A stretch of 24,194 bases of DNA from positions 1-24,194 of IMG/VR virus record IMGVR_UViG_3300029286_002504. One strand, written 5' to 3'. Position 1 is the stretch's first letter, and each line of letters starts with the position of its first letter. The DNA comes from a virus. A program made the position numbers and the translations under genes. Shown here piece after piece: positions 6,496-13,053 of the stretch. The notes under the pieces were generated by a model that made no database searches, had not been told where the DNA came from, and saw nothing but the letters and a program-made list of their open reading frames with translations.

Positions 6496-7728
6496 TCATT
6501 CAGCATCTTTTTCTATGTCAGAATATTTGATTTTCTTACCGTCTCTCAAAAGAAACACATCATCAGAACCGCCTTTAAATTCAATATATCTTTTCACCCC
6601 AACATCCACAAAGCGTTCTTCAAGCTCGATCGCATAACAAATTCTGTCTGTTTGCTCACAAGCTATAAGTGTTGAAGCACTACCAGAAAATGGCTCTAAT
6701 ACAATTCCATTAGTCATTGTGCTATTCATTATAGGGTAAGCCATTAGTGCTATGGGCTTCATTGTACTATGCAAAGGGCTCTTAGCTGGTCTATCATATT
6801 TCCATATAGTTGTTTGTTTGCGATCTCCGTACCATTGGTGCTTGCCATCTTTTCGCCATCCAAAGAGGCAAGGTTCATGTTGCCACTGATACGGTGATCT
6901 ACCAAGAACAAGGCTCTGTTTCTCCCAAATGCATACGCCAGATAAATAGAACCCAGCATCTTGAAATGCTTGTCTGAAAATTAAACCTTTTGTATCTGCG
7001 TGAAAAACATATATTGAGGCATCTTTACTCATATGGCTATGCATGTTTGTAAATGCTTTCTGCAAAAATAGTAAAAAGTCATCATCTTTTAAATTATCAT
7101 TCTTAATCGTACCTTGACCACCAGAATAAGATACTCCAAATGGTGGATCTGTTGCAACCAAATTTGCTTTTTGCCCTTCCATCAATTTTTCATATGTTTC
7201 AGGCATTGTGCTGTCACCACAAATTAAGCGATGCTTACCAAGTTGCCAAATATCTCCTGTTTTCGTAATTGGTATTTTTATTTCTTCAAGTGCCGTATCA
7301 GTATCGAAGTCATCATCTTTTGTATCCGGCTCACCAAAAAGTTCGTTCAATTCTGCAATGTCAAATCCTGTTAGTGATACATCAAAACCTACAGTGTCAA
7401 GTTCTTTAAGTAAATCTGCTAAAAGAGGCTTATCCCAATCACCGCTTACTTTATTAAGAGCTATATTTAATGCTTTTTCCTTTTGGTCATCAATATCAAG
7501 CACCACACATTCAATATCGTTATAGCCAAGTCCTTTTAGCACCTTATATCTCTGATGACCGCCTACTATATTTCCTGTAGCCTTATTCCAAATGACAGGC
7601 TCTACAAATCCAAACTCAAGAATAGACCTTTTCAGCTTCTCATACTCTGCATCTCCCGGCTTTAAATCTTTACGCGGATTATATTTTGCAGGGTTAAGTT
7701 TACTAATCAATATTTTTTGTATGTTCAT
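6496..7728 (-). CDS. ParB-like nuclease-domain / DNA methyltransferase fusion (copy A, DPPF type)
   Basis: N-terminal ParB/Srx-fold domain (1-95, GGHQR at 56-60), then a beta-class DNA methyltransferase. The catalytic motif IV is DPPF at 194-197 and motif I comes later, EPFSGSAST at 345-353, the order expected for N6-adenine or N4-cytosine enzymes; DPPF favours N6-adenine. In motif I the usual third glycine of F-x-G-x-G is alanine (FSGSAS), which may weaken cofactor binding. A GGAGG 6 nt upstream supports the ATG, and the start overlaps the end of copy B by 26 bp. The first 130 residues align to copy B without gaps at about 62% identity (hand count), so the pair is a duplication. The likely role is modification of phage DNA. 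Confidence 0.92.
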   Translation of the reverse strand: MNIQKILISKLNPAKYNPRKDLKPGDAEYEKLKRSILEFGFVEPVIWNKATGNIVGGHQRYKVLKGLGYNDIECVVLDIDDQKEKALNIALNKVSGDWDKPLLADLLKELDTVGFDVSLTGFDIAELNELFGEPDTKDDDFDTDTALEEIKIPITKTGDIWQLGKHRLICGDSTMPETYEKLMEGQKANLVATDPPFGVSYSGGQGTIKNDNLKDDDFLLFLQKAFTNMHSHMSKDASIYVFHADTKGLIFRQAFQDAGFYLSGVCIWEKQSLVLGRSPYQWQHEPCLFGWRKDGKHQWYGDRKQTTIWKYDRPAKSPLHSTMKPIALMAYPIMNSTMTNGIVLEPFSGSASTLIACEQTDRICYAIELEERFVDVGVKRYIEFKGGSDDVFLLRDGKKIKYSDIEKDAE

Positions 7729-9025
7729 TTGTTCCCTCCATCCTTACAGCCTTTTCGCCTGTAAATTCTTCCCAACGCTTAATTGCTAAATCACAATAAA
7801 CAGGGGATACTTCCATTGCATAACAGCACCTGTCGGTTTGTTCTGCCGCTATAATTGTAGTGCCACTACCACTAAAAGGCTCAAGTATAATGCCATCTCT
7901 GTCACTGTGCATTTTAATACAACGCCAAGGAAGCTCAACTGGAAACATGGCCGGGTGCTGTTTCTTTGTCCTTACGGCTGTCATTTCCCATATGCCTGCA
8001 TAGCCCCACTTTTTACGTTCCTCTTTTGTGAGACGTTTTGCAAATTTGTAGCTATGCCCAGCAAAAGCTGATAGCCACACATACTCTTGGTCGTTATACT
8101 CTTCTATTTCTTTTCCTGCAAAAGCTGTAATATATTCATATTGTGGGGCAGGTTTATTTGTTGCCAAGTGAAGTGGTGCAACGCCTGAACTCATACTTTG
8201 TTTTTTCCAAATCCTTATCCAAATAGGTCTAAACCCATTATCCGCAAACATCTGAATACTATAAAAACCAGTCGGCTCAATAAACTGTGTGCCGGTACAT
8301 AACAAATCTAACATTTGCCAGCAGATAACATCAGCGTGATTTGTTATATTTTTTATAACGACCCTCATTGTTTCAAGCCAAGGCTCAATGCCCTCTTTTT
8401 CATAATTCTTACCCACTTCATCAGGTGGAGATGTTATAGCACATTGTGCGTGCTTACCATTCATCAGTTTTACAAAATCCTCTGACGATGTGCTATCTCC
8501 GCACATCAGCCTGTGATTTCCAAGGAGCCATATATCTCCCTTTTGAGTAATAGCACCTGTAGCTTCAATATCCTCTTTAGCCTTATCAACATCAAACTCA
8601 TCTTGAACTGCATCTTTGGAGTAAAATTTATTCATAAGCTCTTCGACCTCTGCGGCATCAAACCCAGTAACTGAAACATCAAACGCATTGCTGTCAAGGT
8701 CTGCAATAAGTGAAGCAAGCTTATCTTCGTCCCATTCACCGCCAATTTTATTCATTGCAATATTAAGAGCCTTTTCGTTATCACTATCTACATCAATAAT
8801 TATGCACTCAATTTCTGTATATCCAAGTTCCTGCAATATCTTTAATCTTTGATGTCCTGATACAACATTACCAGTACGTTTATTCCAAACCACTAATTCT
8901 ATGTATCCAAAAGTCTCAATTGATTTTTTTAATTTTTCATATTCCTTGTCGCCAGACTTTAAATCCTTACGTGGATTGTACTCGGCTGGGTTTAACATTT
9001 CTGACTTTATTTTTTGTATGATCAT
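7703..9025 (-). CDS. ParB-like nuclease-domain / DNA methyltransferase fusion (copy B, SPPD type)
   Basis: Same layout as copy A: ParB-fold domain (1-95, SGHQR at 56-60), linker, methyltransferase domain with a canonical motif I EPFSGSGTT near the C-terminus. Motif IV reads SPPD at 199-202 instead of the SPP[YFW] typical of N4-cytosine enzymes. The aromatic residue that stacks on the flipped base is therefore missing unless Y208 of the following GKNYE serves. I chose ATG 9023-9025, with a GGGGG tract 11 nt upstream; a TTG nine bases earlier is too close to that tract. It follows the terminase small subunit by five bases and so belongs to the packaging operon. It may be active with altered chemistry, DNA-binding only, or decayed. 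Confidence 0.9.
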   Translation of the reverse strand: MIIQKIKSEMLNPAEYNPRKDLKSGDKEYEKLKKSIETFGYIELVVWNKRTGNVVSGHQRLKILQELGYTEIECIIIDVDSDNEKALNIAMNKIGGEWDEDKLASLIADLDSNAFDVSVTGFDAAEVEELMNKFYSKDAVQDEFDVDKAKEDIEATGAITQKGDIWLLGNHRLMCGDSTSSEDFVKLMNGKHAQCAITSPPDEVGKNYEKEGIEPWLETMRVVIKNITNHADVICWQMLDLLCTGTQFIEPTGFYSIQMFADNGFRPIWIRIWKKQSMSSGVAPLHLATNKPAPQYEYITAFAGKEIEEYNDQEYVWLSAFAGHSYKFAKRLTKEERKKWGYAGIWEMTAVRTKKQHPAMFPVELPWRCIKMHSDRDGIILEPFSGSGTTIIAAEQTDRCCYAMEVSPVYCDLAIKRWEEFTGEKAVRMEGTNEHTKNID

Positions 9026-9030
9026 GTTTA

Positions 9031-9579
9031 TCAAAGCCCCCTAGATCTAAGCAAGCGTTCCATCGGGTCATCATCAACAGGTGTTGCACCTTTATAATCT
9101 GATGAGCAGTTTTCTTTGACCACTTGATAAATTAAAAACCAAATACTATTTGCCTGTTTTAAATAGCTCTGCGCTATTGGTACATATGGTGACTGAATTG
9201 GATTGCCTGATGTTGGGTGCTTACTTAAAAACCCATATGTTGATATTGCTTCTTCACACTGAACCACTCTTGCCACCGCCACAGAATATTGCTCGATAAT
9301 TTGTGGGTTGATTAAATGAGCACAGCCCCTTTCATTTACCCACGCCCATGTAGCCTCGTATATTTCTTTTGCAATTAGTTCTTTGCCATCTCTTTGTTGC
9401 GCCGATAGATAATCTTTTGGCGTTGGCATTGTTACTCCGTGTATGTCAGCTATTTCGCCAAAATTTAGTACCTTTATTTTTCGCCCGCCTAGATTGCCTT
9501 CTAAGATTTTATCTGTTAAGGCTTTTTGCTTCCTGCCAGCACCCACTCTTGCACCACCACTGTTTCTATTTCCAGCCAT
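9031..9579 (-). CDS. terS: Phage terminase small subunit, P27 family
   Basis: Recognises the packaging site and delivers DNA to the large subunit. The 182-aa protein has a basic glycine-rich N-terminus (MAGNRNSGGARVGAGRKQKA), a central segment with MPTPKDYLSAQQRDGKELIAKEIY and a helical C-terminus (PYVPIAQSYLKQANSIWFLI), typical of P27-type small terminases in Firmicutes phages. The ATG has a GGGGGG site. Its large-subunit partner is not next to it but about 7.8 kb downstream, with methyltransferases and small genes in between. Confidence 0.9.
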   Translation of the reverse strand: MAGNRNSGGARVGAGRKQKALTDKILEGNLGGRKIKVLNFGEIADIHGVTMPTPKDYLSAQQRDGKELIAKEIYEATWAWVNERGCAHLINPQIIEQYSVAVARVVQCEEAISTYGFLSKHPTSGNPIQSPYVPIAQSYLKQANSIWFLIYQVVKENCSSDYKGATPVDDDPMERLLRSRGL

Positions 9580-9594
9580 AATATACCCCCCTTT

Positions 9595-9810
9595 TTAATC
9601 GCAATTTATATTCCCATAATTTAATTTAACAAACTCAACTTCTTCCTTCGCCACTCCGCCAAGATACCCAGCTATGTTTTGGCGTTTACAGTATTTTTTA
9701 ACTGTATCTACTTTCAAGCCAGTTTTAGTAGCAATCATCCCATATCCAATTCCAATGGCTCTCAACTGTTTTATTCTTGTTGCAATTTCATCAGTTATAA
9801 CTCTTTTCAT
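9595..9810 (-). CDS. Small helix-turn-helix protein next to terS (71 aa)
   Basis: The protein begins MKRVITDEIATRIKQLRAIG. The segment GYGMIATKTGLKVDTVKKYCKRQ (residues 22-45) is a resolvase/sigma-like helix-turn-helix with a recognition helix VDTVKKYCK. Proteins of this type are often found between an HNH gene and terS in clostridial phages and are thought to bind DNA near the packaging site, though I know of no proof. GGAGG lies 9 nt upstream of the ATG. It flanks the repeat-rich gap that is the best cos/pac candidate, so binding there is an attractive idea. Confidence 0.82.
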   Translation of the reverse strand: MKRVITDEIATRIKQLRAIGIGYGMIATKTGLKVDTVKKYCKRQNIAGYLGGVAKEEVEFVKLNYGNINCD

Positions 9811-9823
9811 TCAACTATTACCT

Positions 9824-9979
9824 CCATTTGATTTCTCCATTTTTCGAGCCCCATTTGATTGTTTATTTGAAATCATTTGATTGTTTTGGAGTCGGAATCA
9901 AATGAGATTTTTACCAACCCCACTATTTATAAGGGTTTAGCCCCGCTTTTTATTTCCCCCATTACCCCCATTTGAAATC
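9824..9979. repeat. Cluster of six ATTTGA repeats
   Basis: ATTTGA occurs at 9826, 9853, 9865, 9875 and 9970 on the plus strand, and once inverted within 9896-9905. Two of the copies belong to a perfect 13-bp direct repeat CATTTGATTGTTT (9852-9864 and 9874-9886), 22 bp apart, or two helical turns. Three copies follow a C-run (CCATTTGA). Repeated short motifs at helical spacing suggest a protein-binding array, possibly for TerS or the adjacent HTH protein. Confidence 0.55.
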
Positions 9980-9985
9980 GCTTTT

Positions 9986-9997
9986 TTTCGCGCGAAA
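9986..9997. repeat. Perfect 12-bp palindrome TTTCGCGCGAAA
   Basis: This perfect palindrome with a GC-only core stands out in AT-rich DNA. It lies between the ATTTGA cluster and the larger inverted repeat, and could be a cleavage or binding site for a dimeric protein, for example the HNH nuclease or the terminase. Confidence 0.45.
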
Positions 9998-10012
9998 CTT
10001 GGCTGCGGTGTT

Positions 10013-10039
10013 GGTGTTTACAAATTTTGTAAATACACC
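10013..10039. repeat. Imperfect inverted repeat GGTGT..TTACAAA / TTTGTAA..ACACC
   Basis: GGTGT plus TTACAAA on the left pairs with TTTGTAA plus ACACC on the right around a single central T, with a 2-nt bulge. The inner 17 bp are a perfect inverted repeat about the central base. No T-run follows on either strand, so it is not a standard terminator. It is better explained as a protein-binding or cruciform site in the packaging region. Confidence 0.5.
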
Positions 10040-10144
10040 CTCGCCCTACTCCCATAAGGGTTTCAAGGTTTAATCTTATTTAACTTTTAATGAATTTGTG
10101 TGTTTTTAGGCTATTTGTTTAGTATTAATGTTACTTTTTTCAAA

Positions 10145-10486
10145 TCAATACTTGTATTCACGTTGCTGACGAACGGTTATCTTGCTGTGACAAGATTTAC
10201 AGAGTGACACGAGGTTACCATAATCATTCGTTCCACCATTACGAATTGCAACAATGTGATGAACCTCTGTTGCTGGTTCCAACCCACCTGTTAGCATGCA
10301 TTCTAAACATAATGGATATGCTATCAAATATCGTCTGCGTATTGCTCGCCACTTGCTATCATAGCCACGTTCACTTGGGTAGCCACGTTGCTTTTCGTAC
10401 AACTTGCTGTGCTGTGGACAGTAGCTTTTGTTTGTCAACTCTGGACATCGTGGGTGCTTGCATGGTTTCTTTGGACTTGTTGGCAC
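10145..10486 (-). CDS. HNH endonuclease of the packaging module
   Basis: A metal-dependent nuclease. In many HK97-like and P27-type phages an HNH protein next to the terminase is needed for cutting at cos. Cysteines near the N-terminus (C9 and C14, with C23) and the core EVHHIVAIRNGG followed by NLVSLCKSCHSK give the His-Asn-His pattern with zinc-binding CxxC. I start at the GTG at 10484-10486 (protein begins MPTSPKKPCKHPRC), which has AGGAG 8 nt upstream; an earlier in-frame GTG at 10493-10495 abuts the ribosome binding site. It is the first gene after the late promoter and leader hairpin. Length 113 aa, normal for the family. Confidence 0.92.
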   Translation of the reverse strand: MPTSPKKPCKHPRCPELTNKSYCPQHSKLYEKQRGYPSERGYDSKWRAIRRRYLIAYPLCLECMLTGGLEPATEVHHIVAIRNGGTNDYGNLVSLCKSCHSKITVRQQREYKY

Positions 10487-10507
10487 ATTAATCACTCCTA
10501 AAAAGGG

Positions 10508-10546
10508 TAAGAGAAAAGCCCTTAGAGATAGTCCTCCAAAGGCTTT
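10508..10546 (-). terminator. Strong intrinsic terminator / leader attenuator before the packaging operon
   Basis: On the minus strand AAAGCCTTTGGAGG pairs with TCTCTAAGGGCTTT in a 14-bp stem (four G-T wobbles, no mismatch) around an ACTA loop, followed by a T-rich tail TTTTCTCTT. It ends about 20 bp before the HNH start codon. It would stop read-through from the early operon. Because the probable late promoter lies just upstream of it, late transcripts must also pass through it. Confidence 0.75.
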
Positions 10547-10574
10547 AACTTTTTATCTATTATTCTATATTAAC

Positions 10575-10610
10575 ATTATATCACAGGTGTTCGTGACATG
10601 TGTGACAGGT
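10575..10610 (-). promoter_or_regulatory. Probable late promoter with activator-type direct repeats
   Basis: On the minus strand there is an extended -10, TGATATAAT (TATAAT at 10575-10580), but no good -35. In place of the -35 are direct repeats: TGTCAC twice with 9-bp spacing, and ACCTGTSA twice with 22-bp spacing (10583-10588 and 10605-10610 on the plus strand as ACAGGT). A perfect -10 with repeats instead of a -35 is the layout of activator-dependent phage late promoters. The candidate activator is encoded immediately upstream (10617-11015). Confidence 0.65.
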
Positions 10611-10616
10611 TTTAAA

Positions 10617-11015
10617 TTACGGGTTATTTTTTAGATATCTATGTGCGGCCTGCTTAACACTAAATTCCGTTGCATAAACACTAATGCTTGCAGCCACTTG
10701 TTCCCAAGCAAAACCGTTAACATACCTAAGCGAAAGGATCATACGCATTTGGCTGTCCTCAATACTTTGTATGTAGCGATTAAGCTTGTGTAATTCATAA
10801 AAGCACTTTTTAAGATTTAGATCCAGCAAACCCTTTAAGTCAGCTATCTCAGCTGCATACTTACCGATTTTATCTGAAATACCACTTATATGTGGCATAC
10901 CAGTTATTTGTGTTGTGCATGATGTTGCTATATCTTCCAGTTCCTGTAACCTGCGGTGCTGTTCCTCAATTTCACGATTTAAGTAATAAAGCTGTGATAG
11001 CTCTTTTTTAGTCAT
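10617..11015 (-). CDS. Late transcription regulator, RinA/ArpU- or DUF1492-like (sigma region 4-type HTH)
   Basis: The 132-aa protein has an N-terminal coiled coil (about 5-30), a middle helical segment and a C-terminal DSQMRMILSLRYVNGFAWEQ motif (about 87-106). It continues into a helix-turn-helix ending in KQAAHRYLKN. The R-M-I-L-x-L-R-Y-x-x-G-x-x-W-E-x-V-A pattern is characteristic of phage sigma-70-region-4-like late regulators. It is the last gene of the early operon and lies directly before the probable late promoter, the expected place for an activator of packaging and morphogenesis genes. The ATG overlaps the previous gene (ATGA). The exact family among RinA, ArpU and DUF1492 cannot be fixed by eye. 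Confidence 0.8.
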   Translation of the reverse strand: MTKKELSQLYYLNREIEEQHRRLQELEDIATSCTTQITGMPHISGISDKIGKYAAEIADLKGLLDLNLKKCFYELHKLNRYIQSIEDSQMRMILSLRYVNGFAWEQVAASISVYATEFSVKQAAHRYLKNNP

Positions 11016-11206
11016 TCGCTTTTACCTCCATGCATCAAGTCATCCGGTTCTTGCCGTGCATTTATCTCCATAAGTGTTAAAGCCTTTGCCACCGTCAGTT
11101 TTTTATGTAATATGCAAGCTAACAGCGCTAAATAATTTGGTAACACTGGGTCATCATCTGCCGTGGGTCTATGTATAGCTTTTTTATTGAATATTCTTAA
11201 TTGCAT
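11012..11206 (-). CDS. Uncharacterised 64-aa phage protein
   Basis: The protein begins MQLRIFNKKAIHRPTADDDP and continues VLPNYLALLACILHKKLTVAKALTLMEI, a probable helical pair with no clear membrane segment. GGAGGTG lies 6 nt upstream, inside the end of the helicase gene, with which it overlaps by 10 bp. It also overlaps the late regulator by four bases. The tight coupling between helicase and regulator supports reality; the function is unknown. Confidence 0.75.
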   Translation of the reverse strand: MQLRIFNKKAIHRPTADDDPVLPNYLALLACILHKKLTVAKALTLMEINARQEPDDLMHGGKSE

Positions 11207-12561
11207 TTTACACCTCCAATTTTAGCTTTCAAAGCCTGCATAAGCTCTGTTTGTCCTTTTTCTTTTTTTACAATTGCTGCAATGACACTTTCGTCCATTG
11301 TGCCTTTTGTTACAATATGGTGAACGACTACTGTGTTTTTCTGACCTTGTCGCCACAGTCTTGCATTGGCTTGAAGATATAACTCCAAGCTCCAGTTAAG
11401 ACCAAACCAGATTATAATGTGTCCACCTGACTGAAGATTAAGGCCATGACCTACACTTGCAGGTTGTGCCATAGCAATTGGAATCTTTCCCTCGATCCAA
11501 TCATCACAGCTTTCCTCACTCCTTAGCTCAATAGCATTGAACCGCTTTGCTATTCTTGCTTTATCATGTTTAAAGTTATAAAATATAAGCACAGGCTTGC
11601 CATTTGCACTTTCTATTAAATCCTCCAAGGCATCAAGCTTTCTATCGTGAATGTGCTTTATTTCCTTGTACTCGTCATATATTGCACCGTTTGCCATTTG
11701 CAGGAGTTTGCCTGCAAGTACTGCTGCATTAACTGCATCAATATCACCAGTAGCAAATGGCAAAAGTGCATCACGTTCTAATTGTGTGTAGAGTTTGCGC
11801 TCGTTATCGTTAAGGCTCACTTCGACAAAATTGTCAATCCTACCAGGCATTTCAATATAATCGACAGCTTTCATGCTAATGCATATATCGCTTAGTTTGT
11901 CATATATAGCCTGTTCTGCACCTGCAAGAGGTGTGAATTTTATATCAATGTTAGTATTTGGTAGCCTAAAGCAGGAAAAGTAATCTCTCCTGTATTTACC
12001 TATAAATCTACCAAGCCTCTCACCTTTATCAAGCAAATATATCTGCGCCCATAAATCCACAAGACTGTTTGGTGCTGGTGTACCTGTTAGTCCAACAATA
12101 CGTTTTATGTAGGGTCGCACTTGCTTTATCGCCTTAAATCTTCCTGAATCAGAACTTTTAAAGCTCGACAGCTCATCTAACACCACCATATCGTATGGGA
12201 AACTTTTCTTGAAATGATCCACAAGCCAAGCTACATTTTCACGATTTATTATATAAATATCAGCCTTGCGATTTATTGCTCTTATCCGCTCATCACGATT
12301 CCCTAATATTTTAGAAATTTTAAGATGCTTTAAATGTTCCCACTTTGCACATTCATTGGACCAAGTGTCCCTCGCAACACGAAGTGGAGCTACTACAAGC
12401 ACCTTTGACACTTCGAAAGAATTATGCAAAAGCTCAACAATAGCTGTGAGGGTTATAACACTTTTCCCTAATCCCATTTCTAAGAGCAAACCACAAGCAG
12501 TGTTTTTTATAATAAAATCAACAGTGTATTTTTGGTAATCATGCATATCATCTCTGGTCAC
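11197..12561 (-). CDS. SNF2-family DEAD/DEAH-box helicase (phage replication)
   Basis: ATP-driven DNA translocase or helicase of superfamily 2. It begins MTRDDMHDYQKYTVDFI, where HDYQ is the usual Q-like motif. Walker A MGLGKS is at 29-34, the Walker B-type motif DELS at 129-132, motif III LTGTPAPN at 158-165, motif V GHGLNLQ at 371-377 and motif VI ANARLWRQGQ at 398-407. The 454-aa length is normal for the compact SNF2-like helicases of Firmicutes phages. The GTG start has GGGGTG 7 nt upstream and overlaps the VRR-NUC gene by 14 bp, a gene pair that occurs together often. The probable role is replication or recombination with the nuclease. Confidence 0.93.
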   Translation of the reverse strand: MTRDDMHDYQKYTVDFIIKNTACGLLLEMGLGKSVITLTAIVELLHNSFEVSKVLVVAPLRVARDTWSNECAKWEHLKHLKISKILGNRDERIRAINRKADIYIINRENVAWLVDHFKKSFPYDMVVLDELSSFKSSDSGRFKAIKQVRPYIKRIVGLTGTPAPNSLVDLWAQIYLLDKGERLGRFIGKYRRDYFSCFRLPNTNIDIKFTPLAGAEQAIYDKLSDICISMKAVDYIEMPGRIDNFVEVSLNDNERKLYTQLERDALLPFATGDIDAVNAAVLAGKLLQMANGAIYDEYKEIKHIHDRKLDALEDLIESANGKPVLIFYNFKHDKARIAKRFNAIELRSEESCDDWIEGKIPIAMAQPASVGHGLNLQSGGHIIIWFGLNWSLELYLQANARLWRQGQKNTVVVHHIVTKGTMDESVIAAIVKKEKGQTELMQALKAKIGGVKCN

Positions 12562-12838
12562 AATGTTTCACCCCATCAATAAATTCATCTACAGCCACTT
12601 TGCTATCAAGCACTAATACCTCAAAGCCTAAACCCCTAAGCATACCATGCACTTTCGCCTGCTTTGGTGTCACCTTTTTACCTTTGCTCTTTAATTCCAC
12701 AAAGTATATACGTCCTTTCGGCATGAGCACTAATCTATCAGGAACTCCAGACATTCCAGGTGATATAAACTTTAATGCCATACCACCGTTATTTTTAATT
12801 TTGCCCCTCAAGTGGCTTTCTATCTGCCTTTCTAACAC
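12548..12838 (-). CDS. VRR-NUC domain endonuclease
   Basis: Small PD-(D/E)XK nuclease of the VRR-NUC group, likely a structure-specific nuclease acting with the SNF2 helicase. Motif positions are GVPDRL 31-36 (Asp34), VELKSKGKK with Glu48 and Lys50, and TPKQ with Gln60. I place the start at GTG 12836-12838 (protein begins MLERQIESHLRG) because GGAGG lies 6 nt upstream; an in-frame ATG at 12851-12853 would put the ribosome binding site inside the gene. At 96 aa it is typical of free-standing phage VRR-NUC proteins. Confidence 0.92.
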   Translation of the reverse strand: MLERQIESHLRGKIKNNGGMALKFISPGMSGVPDRLVLMPKGRIYFVELKSKGKKVTPKQAKVHGMLRGLGFEVLVLDSKVAVDEFIDGVKHCDQR

Positions 12839-13053
12839 ATTCCACCTCCACATTTAAGTAAACAAGGTAACAAAGTAGATGTTTTTCCTATACGTGCGTA
12901 TACGTTATAGGCGTGTGATATTCTCTATTATTATATAAATATATTATCTCTATATAGTAATTCTCATTACCTTGTTTACTATTGCTTTTAACACTTATCC
13001 TTACAGCCTTTTTTCGAGTAAACAGGATAGTAACAAGCCTTTGCTCTTGTTTA
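12839..13053. other. Non-coding gap with inverted repeats and AT-rich core (replication origin candidate)
   Basis: A perfect 13-bp inverted pair GTAAACAAGGTAA (12858-12870) and TTACCTTGTTTAC (12967-12979) encloses an imperfect palindrome at 12888-12912 (CCTATA ... TATAGG with an inner CGTATACG) and an almost pure A/T stretch at 12919-12965. The core CTTGTTTACTAT recurs at 12971-12982 and 13046-13057, and a variant GTAAACAGGATAGTAAC is at 13018-13034. Iteron-like repeats with an AT-rich unwinding region next to the primase-helicase gene are what a phage origin would look like. Function is inferred. Confidence 0.5.

Larger units (their letters stand above)
9811..10144. other. Repeat-rich non-coding gap between HNH gene and HTH/terS (cos or pac candidate)
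   Basis: No credible gene is found in these 334 bp on either strand. Three kinds of structure are packed in: a cluster of ATTTGA-type repeats, a 12-bp perfect palindrome and a long inverted repeat. A 10-bp direct repeat ATAAGGGTTT also occurs at 9929-9938 and 10054-10063. HNH-containing packaging modules usually carry the cos or pac site next to the HNH and terS genes, so this is the natural place for it. That function is inferred from position and structure only. Confidence 0.45.

Noticed and set aside
9811-10144. CRISPR array
   Set aside because: The repeated ATTTGA motifs are short and unevenly spaced, without constant-length spacers; the pattern fits a binding array, not a CRISPR. No array or cas gene is seen elsewhere in the window.
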